This document shows, one piece after another, positions 1 to 9,941 of a DNA stretch of 64,000 nucleotides. The notes beneath the pieces are model-generated. The model saw only the letters and a list, made by a program, of their open reading frames with translations. It made no database searches and was not told the origin of the DNA. How positions within the stretch are numbered: position 1 is the stretch's first letter; the number at the start of each line of letters is the position of its first letter. This DNA is from Chitinophaga sp. (GTDB lineage Bacteria; Bacteroidota; Bacteroidia; Chitinophagales; Chitinophagaceae): NCBI RefSeq assembly GCF_017745275.1, contig NZ_JAGHZS010000013.1:60403-124402 (forward strand), in the 5' to 3' direction. Made by a program: the position numbers and the translations under genes.

Positions 1-1
1 A

Positions 2-1053
<1,052 letters not shown>

Positions 1054-1075
<22 letters not shown>

Positions 1076-1143
1076 CTTTTAGCCAGCGAATTGCAGACCA
1101 ATTAAAAGAAACACTAAAAGCTAGCAGCTAAAAGCTAAAAGCT
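1054..1143. repeat. Family A heptad inverted repeat (A1)
   Basis: The left arm is AGC-based heptads (AGCTGTT, AGCTACT, AGCCTTT, AGCTTTT). The right arm is the complementary CTAAAAG-type heptads, around a short AT-rich core. It begins inside the leuC 3' end, supplies the leuC stop codon, and ends directly at the ATG of the methyltransferase gene, so it fills the whole spacer and forms its 5' leader. Confidence 0.85.
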
Positions 1144-1896
1144 ATGGATCAATGGAACGCCGATTTATATAAAGAGAAACACGCCTTCGTGTTTGAATAT
1201 GGGAACAGCCTGGTGGATGCCTGGCTGCAACCACAAGCCGGAGAAACCATACTGGACGTAGGCTGCGGTACAGGCGAACTAACGGCGCAACTGGCACAGC
1301 AAGGCGCCATTGTTACCGGCCTGGATGCCTCTCCTGCTATGATACAAAGTGCCCGCGCCAACTTTCCGGAAGTGACTTTTGTAGTAGGAGACGCCACCCG
1401 CTTCTCTTTACCGCAACAGTTTGATGCCATCTTTTCCAACGCAGCCCTGCACTGGGTTCGTGAAAAAGAACAAGCCATCGAAAGGATGTATACCCACCTG
1501 AAACAGGGTGGCCGGCTGGTACTGGAAATGGGCGGTAAAGGCAATGTGCAGGAGATCCTGACAGCACTGGAAAGAGCGATGTCACAACGCGGATACACCT
1601 ACGAACCATTCTGGTATTTCCCTTCTCCCGCAGAGTATACCACCCTGCTGGAAAAGGCCGGATTCAAAATAGACCGTGTGCATTTCTTTGACCGGCCTTC
1701 CAGGCTGGCAGATCCGGCAACAGGGATCAGCGACTGGCTGGAAATGTTTGGTGGCCACTTCTTTGCAAACGTACCGGAAAAAGATAAAGCCGCCATATTG
1801 CAACAGGTGCAGCAGGAGCTGGCACCTCGGTTGATGAGAAACGGTGAGCTGTATGCGGATTATGTACGTTTAAGAGTAGCTGCCACGAAAATTTAA
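1144..1896 (+). CDS. Class I SAM-dependent methyltransferase (trans-aconitate methyltransferase-like)
   Basis: A 250-residue methyltransferase. SAM-binding motif I, LDVGCGTGE, is at residues 37-45, an acidic motif II follows (GLDAS), and a motif with FSNAALHWV near residue 100 resembles trans-aconitate methyltransferases. It sits between leuC and leuD in the leucine operon. Yeast Tmt1, of the trans-aconitate methyltransferase group, also methylates 3-isopropylmalate. A role in methylating an isopropylmalate isomer or a dead-end by-product of the isomerase is therefore plausible, but it is inferred from position and family resemblance only. The start codon touches repeat element A1 and has no Shine-Dalgarno site. 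Confidence 0.85.
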   Translation: MDQWNADLYKEKHAFVFEYGNSLVDAWLQPQAGETILDVGCGTGELTAQLAQQGAIVTGLDASPAMIQSARANFPEVTFVVGDATRFSLPQQFDAIFSNAALHWVREKEQAIERMYTHLKQGGRLVLEMGGKGNVQEILTALERAMSQRGYTYEPFWYFPSPAEYTTLLEKAGFKIDRVHFFDRPSRLADPATGISDWLEMFGGHFFANVPEKDKAAILQQVQQELAPRLMRNGELYADYVRLRVAATKI

Positions 1897-1911
1897 ATTG
1901 TAAAATTCACC

Positions 1912-2511
1912 ATGAGTAAGATATTTGAACACCTCGTTTCACCTGCGGTACCTGTACCCATCGAAAATATAGATACAGATCAGATCATCCCGGCGCGCTT
2001 CCTGAAAGCGACTACCAGGGAAGGCTTCGGAGAAAATTTGTTTCGTGATTGGCGCTTTGATGCGGATAATCAACCGAAGGCAGATTTCGTGATGAACAAC
2101 CCGATCTATGGCGGTAAAATCCTCGTAGCCGGTAAAAACTTTGGTTGTGGCTCTTCCCGCGAACATGCTGCCTGGGCCATTGCTGATGCAGGTTTTAAAG
2201 TAGTAGTGAGTAGTTTTTTTGCAGATATCTTCAAGAATAACGCCCTCAACAACTTCATTCTCCCTATACAGGTGTCTGAAAACTTCCTGGACAATATCTT
2301 CAAAGCCATCGAAGCTGATCCTAAAGCTGCACTGGAAGTAGACCTGGAAAACCAGTTCATCAAAATAGTGGCTACCGGCGAAAAAGAAAGCTTCGACATC
2401 AACCAGTATAAGAAAACCTGCCTGTTAAACGGCTATGACGATATTGATTACCTGCTCAGTCTCCGCAAGGAAATTGAACAATACGAAACTACCAGACCAT
2501 TTAATTTTTAA
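1912..2511 (+). CDS. leuD: 3-isopropylmalate dehydratase small subunit
   Basis: Small (swivel-domain) subunit of isopropylmalate isomerase, 199 residues, the normal length. The N-terminus has the typical NIDTDQIIPARFL segment, and GKNFGCGSSREHA, the substrate-recognition loop, is near residue 75. It works with LeuC. It follows the methyltransferase by 15 bp and precedes leuB by 76 bp, a spacer that carries AGC-heptad-like sequence. Confidence 0.97.
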   Translation: MSKIFEHLVSPAVPVPIENIDTDQIIPARFLKATTREGFGENLFRDWRFDADNQPKADFVMNNPIYGGKILVAGKNFGCGSSREHAAWAIADAGFKVVVSSFFADIFKNNALNNFILPIQVSENFLDNIFKAIEADPKAALEVDLENQFIKIVATGEKESFDINQYKKTCLLNGYDDIDYLLSLRKEIEQYETTRPFNF

Positions 2512-2518
2512 TAATCAC

Positions 2519-2583
2519 TAACTGCTAAAGGCTAACCGCTGGCAGCTAATAGTTAAAAGGACAAACAGCTAAACACTAAAACT
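2519..2583. repeat. Degenerate family A heptad tract (A2)
   Basis: The leuD-leuB spacer holds several imperfect CTAA-containing heptads (CTGCTAAAGGCTAA and similar), all in one orientation, so it lacks the inverted partner seen in other copies. It is probably a decayed or half copy of the family A element. Confidence 0.5.
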
Positions 2584-2587
2584 ATAT

Positions 2588-3667
2588 ATGGGCGTTGAGA
2601 AGAAAATACTAGTAATACCCGGCGATGGAATCGGACAGGAAGTAACCGCATGGGGCCAGAAAGTGCTGATGACAATAGCCAAAAACTATCATCACACCTT
2701 CACCTTCGAAGAAGGTATCATGGGCCACGTTGCGATAGAAGCTACCGGAGATCCGCTACCTGAAGAAACACTACAGAAAGCAAAGAATGCAGATGCAATC
2801 CTGTTTGGTGCCATTGGTCACGCTAAATACGACAACGATCCTACACTGAAAGTAAGACCAGAACAAGGCTTGCTGAAAATCAGGAAAGAACTGGGATTGT
2901 ATGCCAATCTTCGCCCTATAAAGCTATTTGATGAACTGCTGGAAGCGTCCAGCATTAAACCGGAAATACTTCGTGGTGCAGATATTCTCTTCTTCCGCGA
3001 ATTAACCGGTGATGTATATTTCGGTGAAAAAATCAGAACAGCAGACCGCAACACCGCTTCTGACCTGATGATTTATCACCGCTATGAGGTAGAACGTATT
3101 GCCCGTAAAGCTTACGAAGCAGCACGTTCCCGCCGTAAAAAACTCTGCTCTGTGGATAAAGCCAATGTGCTGGAAGCCAGCCGCCTCTGGAGAGAAGTGG
3201 TGCAGGAAGTAGCGAAAGACTACCCGGATGTGGAAACAGAACACATGTTTATCGACAACGCTGCCATGCAGCTGATCAAAGATCCAAAACGTTTCGACGT
3301 AGTAGTTACCGGCAACCTGTTTGGAGATATCCTTACAGATGAAGCCTCCCAGATAGCGGGTTCTATGGGTATGCTGGCATCTGCGTCTGTAGGCGACAGC
3401 ATTGGCTTCTATGAGCCTATTCATGGATCTGCGCATGATATTGCCGGTAAAGGTATTGCCAATCCGCTGGCATCTATTTTATCTGCTGCCCTGATGCTGG
3501 ATATTTCCTTTGGTCTGAAAACAGAATCCCAACGTGTGATTAAAGCCGTGGAAGCTACGCTCAGACAAGGTTACAGAACAATGGATATTGCGAACAAGCA
3601 CATTGTGAACGATTTCGTTATGGGGACCGATGCAATGGGTGCTAAAGTATTAGAGAATCTGAATTAA
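2588..3667 (+). CDS. leuB: 3-isopropylmalate dehydrogenase
   Basis: NAD-dependent oxidative decarboxylation of 3-isopropylmalate to 2-oxoisocaproate. It has 359 residues, as expected. The N-terminus reads ILVIPGDGIGQEV, LRPIKLFDELLEASSIKPE lies near residue 115, and the metal-binding FGDILTDEASQIAGSMGMLASA region is near residue 250 together with the GFYEPIHGSA nucleotide-binding motif. These are hallmarks of the isopropylmalate/isocitrate dehydrogenase family. It is followed by leuA after 26 bp in the same operon. Confidence 0.96.
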   Translation: MGVEKKILVIPGDGIGQEVTAWGQKVLMTIAKNYHHTFTFEEGIMGHVAIEATGDPLPEETLQKAKNADAILFGAIGHAKYDNDPTLKVRPEQGLLKIRKELGLYANLRPIKLFDELLEASSIKPEILRGADILFFRELTGDVYFGEKIRTADRNTASDLMIYHRYEVERIARKAYEAARSRRKKLCSVDKANVLEASRLWREVVQEVAKDYPDVETEHMFIDNAAMQLIKDPKRFDVVVTGNLFGDILTDEASQIAGSMGMLASASVGDSIGFYEPIHGSAHDIAGKGIANPLASILSAALMLDISFGLKTESQRVIKAVEATLRQGYRTMDIANKHIVNDFVMGTDAMGAKVLENLN

Positions 3668-3693
3668 TCATTCATAAAATTATTACACTTATC

Positions 3694-5199
3694 ATGGATA
3701 AAAATCGTGTATACGTCTTTGATACCACCTTGCGTGATGGAGAACAGGTCCCTGGCTGTCAGTTGACTACTGTAGAAAAAATTGAAGTAGCAAAGAAACT
3801 CGAAGCCTTAGGCGTAGATATTATAGAAGCAGGTTTCCCCATTTCCAGCCCTGGCGATTTTCAGAGCGTGGTGGAAATTTCCAAAGCAGTAACGGAACCG
3901 GTAATTTGCGCTTTAACCCGCGCCAATAATAAAGATATAGATGCAGCCGCTGATGCACTCCGTTTTGCGAAACGTAGCCGTATTCATACCGGTATCGGAT
4001 CTTCCGATATGCACATCAAATATAAATTCAACAGCACCCGTGAGGAAATACTGGAGCGCGCTGTAGCCGCTGTTAAGTATGCCCGTAAATTTACCGATGA
4101 TGTAGAATTTTATGCAGAAGATGCAGGCCGCGCAGATAACGCTTACCTCGCTCAAATGATCGAGGCGGTGATTGCGGCTGGTGCCACCACCGTTAACATT
4201 CCCGACACCAACGGTTATTGCCTCCCGGATCAATATGGTGCTAAAATCAAGTACCTGGTAGATCACGTCTCCAATATCGACAAAGCCATCATTTCTGTTC
4301 ACTGTCATAACGACCTCGGATTGGCTACTGCCAATACCATTGCCGGTATTATCAACGGTGCCCGCCAGGTGGAATGTACCATCAACGGTATCGGTGAACG
4401 CGCTGGTAACACTTCTTTGGAAGAAGTGGCCATGATCCTGAAAACGCATCATGCCATGGGCTATCATACCCAGATCAATTCCAAAGGCATTTATGAAATC
4501 AGCAACCTGGTAGAAACCATGATGCACATGCCGGTACAACCTAACAAAGCAATTGTTGGCCGTAACGCGTTTGCACACAGCTCCGGTATCCACCAGGATG
4601 GTGTACTGAAGCACCGCGAGAACTACGAAATCCTGAACCCGGAAGATGTAGGTATCAACTCCAACGCCATCATCCTGACCGCCCGCAGCGGCCGTCATGC
4701 ATTGAAGCATCACCTGAGCCGCCTGGGTTATAACCTGGAGCGTATCAACGTAGATGAAGTGTACCAACGCTTCCTGCTGATGGCAGATACCAAAAAAGAA
4801 ATCAACGATGCCGACCTGTTGGAACTGATGGGCGATGGCGACGCCAAAACATACGATGAAAATGCGATCAAGGTAACTTTATTGCAGGTAGTATGTGGTG
4901 ATCCGCTGCGTCCGATGGCTACCGTAAAACTGCGCATCAAAGGGGAAGAAAGAGAAGCCAGTGCTGCTGGTAATGGTCCTGTAAACGCTACTATCAACGC
5001 CATTCATAATATTATCAGCGATGACATTGAACTGGATGAATTTAATATTCAGTCTATGCGCGGTGGTAGCGATGATGTGAGCAAAGTGAACATGCGCGTA
5101 AAGCATAACGGGCAATCTTACTATGGTTTCGGTATTTCCACCGATATCGTAAATGCCTCCGTTCATGCTTATGTGGATGCGCTGAATAAAATATATTAA
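3694..5199 (+). CDS. leuA: 2-isopropylmalate synthase
   Basis: First committed enzyme of leucine synthesis, condensing acetyl-CoA with 2-oxoisovalerate. It has 501 residues. The N-terminal HMGL-like TIM barrel has DTTLRDGEQ at residues 10-18 and the metal-binding HCHNDLGLATAN near residue 205. FAHSSGIHQDG comes near residue 295, and the C-terminal LeuA dimerisation/allosteric domain follows (about 370-500). Full length with a regulatory domain argues for leucine feedback inhibition. Being last in the operon is unusual, since leuA often leads. The TAA stop is 2 nt from repeat element B1. Confidence 0.95.
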   Translation: MDKNRVYVFDTTLRDGEQVPGCQLTTVEKIEVAKKLEALGVDIIEAGFPISSPGDFQSVVEISKAVTEPVICALTRANNKDIDAAADALRFAKRSRIHTGIGSSDMHIKYKFNSTREEILERAVAAVKYARKFTDDVEFYAEDAGRADNAYLAQMIEAVIAAGATTVNIPDTNGYCLPDQYGAKIKYLVDHVSNIDKAIISVHCHNDLGLATANTIAGIINGARQVECTINGIGERAGNTSLEEVAMILKTHHAMGYHTQINSKGIYEISNLVETMMHMPVQPNKAIVGRNAFAHSSGIHQDGVLKHRENYEILNPEDVGINSNAIILTARSGRHALKHHLSRLGYNLERINVDEVYQRFLLMADTKKEINDADLLELMGDGDAKTYDENAIKVTLLQVVCGDPLRPMATVKLRIKGEEREASAAGNGPVNATINAIHNIISDDIELDEFNIQSMRGGSDDVSKVNMRVKHNGQSYYGFGISTDIVNASVHAYVDALNKIY

Positions 5200-5201
5200 G
5201 A

Positions 5202-5331
5202 AGCAGAAAGCATAAAGCGGAAAGCAAAAAGCGATTGAAGCGATTGATCAAGGCGAATGATTAAATATGATAATATCCGCTCTGGTCAATCGCTTCAATC
5301 GCTTTTTGCTTTCCGCTTTATGCTTTCTGCT
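5202..5331. repeat. Family B heptad inverted repeat (B1)
   Basis: A 130 bp near-perfect palindrome. The arms are AAAGCNN heptads (AGCAGAAAGCATAAAGC and so on) followed by GCGATTGA repeats, around an AT-rich centre. It fills the space between the convergent leuA and dipeptidase genes, and its last base is part of the TGA stop of the dipeptidase. It is probably a bidirectional terminator. Confidence 0.88.
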
Positions 5332-6008
5332 CAGAAAAATATATCCATTAAAGGATATCTCTTATAATCCGGCAAATAGTAATGCCACCATTCGGTGCTG
5401 CTGCCTTTGAACCCAAATTGCGTCATGGTGTCGCGTAGTAGTTTGCGATTGGCCGCTACTACCGGATCTGCAGGGTTATAATTTTGATGTGCTTTGAAGG
5501 TGAAGTCATCGAAGTCGGTGGGCATGGCTACAGGCTGATTTGTTTTGAGGTGTACCATGCTCAGATCTACGGCTACTCCCCGGTTATGTCCTGATCCTTT
5601 CCTGGGATCGGCGGCATACAGGTCGTTCGGAACAATTTTAAACATCGCTTCTGTTACGTGATAGGGGCGATATGCATCGTATATTAATAATCCATAGCCT
5701 TTTTTACGCAGTGCTTCCTGCACGGCTTTCAGCGCTTTGGCGGCTGGTAGCCGCAGGTAGATATCTGTTTTGGTATAGAGCCGTTGCTTCGTGAAGTTGT
5801 TGGTAGTGGCATACCGCACATCTTTGCGGATGCCTGGTATATAATGTTCCAGGTTTACCAGCCGTTGATTACTGTCTGCTTTGATCAGCTGGTCATATTG
5901 TTGTTTGCTGCTTAATACGGCCAGTCCATACTTATTAAGCGGTATATTTTGTGCGGTTGCCTGGCAAAATAAGGCGCACAGGCCAGTGATGATCCCGAAT
6001 ATTCTCAT
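5331..6008 (-). CDS. M15 family D-Ala-D-Ala dipeptidase (VanX/DdpX-like), exported
   Basis: A zinc dipeptidase of the VanX group, which cleaves D-Ala-D-Ala. It has 225 residues with a signal peptide at 1-20 (cleavage near ATAQ). The VanX residues are visible: an Arg in DAYRPY (114), His141 in SGHNRG, Asp148 in AVDLS, and Glu206/His209 in TEWWHY. There are no vancomycin-resistance genes nearby, so a role in periplasmic peptidoglycan dipeptide recycling or cell-wall turnover is more likely than drug resistance. It is divergent from the fucose operon. Confidence 0.9.
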   Translation of the reverse strand: MRIFGIITGLCALFCQATAQNIPLNKYGLAVLSSKQQYDQLIKADSNQRLVNLEHYIPGIRKDVRYATTNNFTKQRLYTKTDIYLRLPAAKALKAVQEALRKKGYGLLIYDAYRPYHVTEAMFKIVPNDLYAADPRKGSGHNRGVAVDLSMVHLKTNQPVAMPTDFDDFTFKAHQNYNPADPVVAANRKLLRDTMTQFGFKGSSTEWWHYYLPDYKRYPLMDIFF

Positions 6009-6154
6009 GGGCTAAAAGTCAGGAAAAAGGCCCAAATTCGCACTTTGTTATTGAATTTTGCGAAAATTAGGCAAGAAAGTACAGAATACGGTGAAAATAG
6101 GATTGCAATCACCTCGTTTTAATAGGTATTTTAGAACCCTTAAAATTTTTAAAG

Positions 6155-6937
6155 ATGGAACTGTTCAGATTAGATAATAAAGTGGCAGTTATCACAGGTG
6201 GTGGTAGCGGTATAGGACAGGCAATAGCGAAGACATTTGGTTCACAGGGTGCACAGGTGCATATTATAGAACTGAATGAGGAAGGTGGTAAAGCTACAGC
6301 GGACGACATTAAGGCGGCTGGTGGCCAGGCAACCGTACACGCCTGCAATGTGGCCGACCAGGCTGCCGTGAAAAGCGTGATGGATGGTATTGTAAAAGCA
6401 GCAGGAAAACTGGATATATTGGTGAACTGCGCAGGCATCGCCCACGTGGGAAGCCTGGAAAACACTGCTGAACAGGATTTCGACCGGGTATACCAGGTAA
6501 ATGTAAAAGGTACTTATAACTGTATGTACGCGGTGATTCAACAAATGAAAGCACAGGGCGGTGGGGTAATCCTCAACGTGGCTTCTATTGCTTCCAGCGT
6601 AGGTATACCAGATAGATTCGCTTACTCCATGAGTAAAGGAGCAGTATTGACGATGACCTTGTCTGTAGCAAAAGATTACCTGGGTGCTAATATCCGTTGC
6701 AACTGTGTATCTCCTGCAAGAGTGCATACACCATTTGTAGATGGATTTATTGCCAAAAACTATCCGGGTAAAGAAGCAGAGATGTTTGAAAAACTGAGCA
6801 AAACCCAACCAATTGGCCGCATGGCAAAGCCGGTGGAAGTAGGACATCTGGCCTTGTTCCTGTGCTCTGATGAGGCCGGATTTATTACCGGTACCGATTA
6901 TCCAATTGATGGTGGATTTATCAGGCTCAATAATTAA
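6155..6937 (+). CDS. SDR oxidoreductase, probable 2-keto-3-deoxy-L-fuconate dehydrogenase
   Basis: A 260-residue classical short-chain dehydrogenase with TGGGSGIG at residues 14-21 (cofactor binding), NCAG near 90, catalytic YSMSK near 155, and a C-terminal TGTDYPIDGG. By position it is the first gene of a sugar-acid operon. In the non-phosphorylative L-fucose route this SDR oxidises 2-keto-3-deoxy-L-fuconate to the 2,4-diketo acid, the substrate of the FAH-family hydrolase encoded two genes downstream. The exact substrate is inferred from context; L-rhamnose is the alternative. Confidence 0.8.
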   Translation: MELFRLDNKVAVITGGGSGIGQAIAKTFGSQGAQVHIIELNEEGGKATADDIKAAGGQATVHACNVADQAAVKSVMDGIVKAAGKLDILVNCAGIAHVGSLENTAEQDFDRVYQVNVKGTYNCMYAVIQQMKAQGGGVILNVASIASSVGIPDRFAYSMSKGAVLTMTLSVAKDYLGANIRCNCVSPARVHTPFVDGFIAKNYPGKEAEMFEKLSKTQPIGRMAKPVEVGHLALFLCSDEAGFITGTDYPIDGGFIRLNN

Positions 6938-7012
6938 TAGAATGACCGTGTTAAAGTGCGGACGATTACCCGTATCTTTCAAGATATTCATTCATTAATT
7001 TTTATTTACACC

Positions 7013-7759
7013 ATGCAACAATTCCGAATAGGGCTGGCCATTGCAATAGCCGTATTATCTGCTTGTAACTCAGGAAATCAAAATGTAAATGGTACTACCG
7101 GCAAAGAGGAAGCCGCTGTACATCCGGCTACTCCGGCAGGTACCATAGACGTTACTATTACGGACCGCGACAAGGATACTTCACAGGTAACCATTAAGTT
7201 TAAAATAAACGGTCAGGAGAAAGAAAAGACCTTTGAACAAAGCCTGTTGAAAGATGCTGCAGATGCAGATCTGTTTAAGGTACTCTGGGATGCTCCCAAT
7301 AGTGCGTATGTAGGCGTTATGAAAGCGAATCATCAGCCACGTTATTATCACGCTTCTATCAGTGATAAAAATGACCTGAAAATATTATGGTTTGCATCTC
7401 CCGACAAACGTATCTGGAGTTACATGGAAGATTCTATGGGACTGGGTAAAGTGGCTGCCAGCGGTGAAATGGTACAGCAATATAAAAAGAGCTTCCAGTC
7501 AGGAAAAATCCTGGCAGACTTTATTGCCAACATTAAACCAGGCGCTGCTGCGGACAATGTGGAACTGTATGTGGAATATGGTGGGTTTAATAAAAGCATG
7601 ACCATTCCTGTTCCTAAAGGATCCAAAGCGGTGATTAAGCCAACAGCAGAACAGGATCACGTGTATTTCTCTTTTGTAACAGGCAATAAAGTGGAACCTG
7701 TGATAGACCTGCATGTAGAAAATGGAAGGCTCCAGGTAAAAGCATTGAAAGAACTATAG
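7013..7759 (+). CDS. Putative lipoprotein of unknown function in sugar operon
   Basis: A 248-residue protein. I chose the ATG at 7013 over an upstream frame start because it gives a clean signal peptide with the lipobox LSAC (Cys at about residue 18), so it is probably a lipid-anchored envelope protein. A low-complexity Asn/Gly/Thr linker follows, then a region rich in beta-forming residues and tandem Val/Lys segments. I do not recognise a domain. It lies inside the fucose catabolic operon, 27 bp before the hydrolase, which suggests co-expression, but no catalytic motif is visible. Confidence 0.75.
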   Translation: MQQFRIGLAIAIAVLSACNSGNQNVNGTTGKEEAAVHPATPAGTIDVTITDRDKDTSQVTIKFKINGQEKEKTFEQSLLKDAADADLFKVLWDAPNSAYVGVMKANHQPRYYHASISDKNDLKILWFASPDKRIWSYMEDSMGLGKVAASGEMVQQYKKSFQSGKILADFIANIKPGAAADNVELYVEYGGFNKSMTIPVPKGSKAVIKPTAEQDHVYFSFVTGNKVEPVIDLHVENGRLQVKALKEL

Positions 7760-7786
7760 TAAGCATAACAATCAAAAAATATTGAA

Positions 7787-8638
7787 ATGAAACTGATCAG
7801 GTTTGGTTTACCGGGAGAAGAAAAACCGGGTGTTGTAACAGATGCAGGCATGTTTGATGTAAGCGCATTTGGAGAAGATTTCGGCGAAAAATTCTTTGGT
7901 ACCGATGGGCTCAACCGCCTGTCAACATGGTGGGCAGCACACGCTAAAGAATGCCCGCAGGTACCTGCCGGTACCCGTCTGGGACCACCACTGCAGCGTC
8001 CTTCCAAAATTATCTGCATTGGTTTGAACTATGCAGATCACGCGAAGGAAACCAATGCACCTATTCCGGTAGAACCTATTGTATTCTTCAAAAGTACTTC
8101 CGCACTGGTAGGTCCTAATGATGATGTAGTGATTCCACGTAACAGCCAGAAAACAGACTGGGAAGTGGAACTGGCAGTAGTGATTGGTAAGAAAACCAGC
8201 TACGTGGAAGAAAAGGATGCACTGGATTATGTGGCTGGTTACTGCCTGCACAACGATTACAGCGAAAGAGCCTTCCAGATCGAAAGAGGCGGACAATGGG
8301 TGAAAGGAAAGAGCTGCGATACGTTTGCTCCCCTGGGTCCATGGTTAGCTACCAAAGATGAAATCGCTGATGTAAATAATCTTCGTTTATGGCTCACCGT
8401 TAATGGCCAGAAAATGCAGGATGGTAACACGTCTAACTTCATCTTCAATGTACCATTTGTAGTGTCTTACCTGAGCCAGTTTATGACCCTGCTCCCGGGA
8501 GATGTGATTTCTACCGGTACACCGGCAGGCGTGGGGCTGGGTATGAATCCGCAGGTATTCGTGAAACCCGGCGATGTGATTGAATTAGGTATTGATGGCC
8601 TGGGTACTTCCAAACAAACAGCAGTAGCTTATAAATAA
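7787..8638 (+). CDS. Fumarylacetoacetate hydrolase family protein, probable 2,4-diketo-3-deoxy-L-fuconate hydrolase
   Basis: A 283-residue FAH-superfamily enzyme with the family core: GLNYADHAKE near residue 80, DWEVELAVVIGKK near 125, and HNDYSERAFQ then GKSCDTFAPLGPW near 155-185, holding the acidic metal ligands. In the fucose/rhamnose diketo-hydrolase pathway this family cleaves the 2,4-diketo-3-deoxy acid to pyruvate and lactate. It is 5 bp upstream of the mutarotase gene and is probably translationally coupled to it. The substrate is inferred from context. Confidence 0.85.
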   Translation: MKLIRFGLPGEEKPGVVTDAGMFDVSAFGEDFGEKFFGTDGLNRLSTWWAAHAKECPQVPAGTRLGPPLQRPSKIICIGLNYADHAKETNAPIPVEPIVFFKSTSALVGPNDDVVIPRNSQKTDWEVELAVVIGKKTSYVEEKDALDYVAGYCLHNDYSERAFQIERGGQWVKGKSCDTFAPLGPWLATKDEIADVNNLRLWLTVNGQKMQDGNTSNFIFNVPFVVSYLSQFMTLLPGDVISTGTPAGVGLGMNPQVFVKPGDVIELGIDGLGTSKQTAVAYK

Positions 8639-8643
8639 GGATT

Positions 8644-8973
8644 ATGAAAAGATATTGTCTGGCATTAGACCTGGTAGATGACCCGCAGCTGATTAGTGAA
8701 TATGAAGCCTATCACCGCAACGTATCCGCTGAAATTAAAAAGAGCATCACAGATGCCGGCATTACCGTGATGGATATTTATCGTGCAGGTAACCGGCTGT
8801 TTATGATTATGGAAGTAGACGATACCTTCTCTTTTGAGCGTAAAGATGCCATGGATGCCGCAAATCCGGCCGTAAAGGTATGGGAGCAGCTGATGTGGAA
8901 ATACCAGCAGGCATTGCCGGTAGCGAAAGAAGGAGAGAAGTGGATTATTATGGATCAAATCTTTGCATTATAA
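8644..8973 (+). CDS. L-rhamnose/L-fucose mutarotase family protein (RhaM-like)
   Basis: A 109-residue RhaM-family (former DUF718) protein, which speeds anomer exchange of 6-deoxy sugars. The family pattern is clear: the CLALDLVDDP start, YEAYHRNV, a VMDIYRAGNRLFMIMEVDD strand, and the C-terminal W..M..IF ending. It probably feeds the correct anomer to the L-fucose dehydrogenase. It follows the hydrolase by 5 bp, and repeat element C1 begins 1-2 nt after its stop. Confidence 0.88.
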   Translation: MKRYCLALDLVDDPQLISEYEAYHRNVSAEIKKSITDAGITVMDIYRAGNRLFMIMEVDDTFSFERKDAMDAANPAVKVWEQLMWKYQQALPVAKEGEKWIIMDQIFAL

Positions 8974-8974
8974 G

Positions 8975-9088
8975 GTAATTACGAATTACGAATTACGAAT
9001 TACGGAGTTGTGGGTAGGTTATAGCAAGTAATCTTCCCGTTCATCTTCGCTACAGGCTGTAATTCGTAATTTGTAATTCGTAATTTTT
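8975..9088. repeat. Family C heptad inverted repeat (C1)
   Basis: The left arm is four GAATTAC-type heptads, and the right arm is the complementary GTAATTC/GTAATTT heptads. They flank a 50 bp core that includes CTTCCCGTT and ATCTTCGCTA. The element lies inside the fucose operon, between the mutarotase stop and the lactonase start. Its core is related to those of C2 and C3. Confidence 0.85.
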
Positions 9089-9093
9089 TTTAC

Positions 9094-9921
9094 ATGGTTA
9101 TTGACGCACACCAACATTTCTGGCAATATGAGCCTGTCCGCGATGCCTGGATCGATGAGTCCATGCAGGTGATCCGCCGGGATTTTTTACCGGGAGATTT
9201 GACACCCGTGCTTGAACAAAATGGTGTTCATGGCTGCATTGCTGTACAGGCAGACCAGTCGCCGGATGAAACCGCCTTTTTATTATCGCTGGCAGACCAG
9301 CATGAGATCATTAAAGGAGTAGTGGGTTGGGTAGATCTTCGTGCTGATAATATTCATGAACAACTGCAACAATATACCGCATATCCAAAGTTGAAAGGAT
9401 TCCGGCATATTGTACAGGGAGAAAAAGATAACCGGTTTATCCTGGGCGAACATTTTTGCCGTGGTGTGAAAGCACTGGCACAACATCAGTTCACCTATGA
9501 TATTCTCGTATATCCGAAACAGTTACCTGCTGTAGAAGAATTTGTATTGCAGTTTCCGGAGCAGGCCCTGATCATTGATCACCTGGCCAAGCCCGATATC
9601 AAAGCCGGTGAACTCCAGGCATGGGCCGCACATATGCGCCGTATTGCACAGTCGCCGCACGTATACTGCAAGTTAAGCGGCCTTGTTACAGAAGCCGACT
9701 GGCAGCAGTGGGAGCCTTCACACTTCAAACCATTCCTGGAAGTGGCGCTGGAAGCCTTTGGAGCAAATCGTTTAGTATATGGCTCCGATTGGCCCGTATG
9801 CCTGGTGGCTGCGGAATACCACGAGGTAAAGGGAATCGTAACCGATTTTATCAGCACCTTATCAACAACAGAACAATATCAGATTATGGGAGGAAATGCG
9901 CTCTCATTCTATCATCTATAA
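9094..9921 (+). CDS. Amidohydrolase family, probable L-fucono-1,5-lactonase
   Basis: A 275-residue TIM-barrel amidohydrolase of the COG3618 lactonase group. The N-terminal metal motif is DAHQHFW (residues 4-10), GFRHIVQGE is near 108, IDHLAKPD near 160, and the terminal metal-binding segment is LVYGSDWPVC near 230. In the non-phosphorylative pathway it opens the lactone made by L-fucose dehydrogenase to L-fuconate. The next gene, an SDR, starts 20 bp downstream. Confidence 0.85.
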   Translation: MVIDAHQHFWQYEPVRDAWIDESMQVIRRDFLPGDLTPVLEQNGVHGCIAVQADQSPDETAFLLSLADQHEIIKGVVGWVDLRADNIHEQLQQYTAYPKLKGFRHIVQGEKDNRFILGEHFCRGVKALAQHQFTYDILVYPKQLPAVEEFVLQFPEQALIIDHLAKPDIKAGELQAWAAHMRRIAQSPHVYCKLSGLVTEADWQQWEPSHFKPFLEVALEAFGANRLVYGSDWPVCLVAAEYHEVKGIVTDFISTLSTTEQYQIMGGNALSFYHL

Positions 9922-9941
9922 AAAATAACATCATACTGACT

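Noticed and set aside
3913..4767. 284-residue open frame on the minus strand inside leuA
   Set aside because: It is the antisense shadow of leuA; the leuA protein on the plus strand has full family motifs, and the shadow has none.
5331..6008. Vancomycin-resistance gene (vanX)
   Set aside because: The protein has a signal peptide and no vanH, vanA or regulators nearby, so it is better described as an exported housekeeping dipeptidase.
9621..9941. Upstream extension of the L-fucose dehydrogenase frame
   Set aside because: It overlaps the lactonase gene, encodes no SDR sequence, and the ATG at 9942 gives the normal SDR N-terminus.
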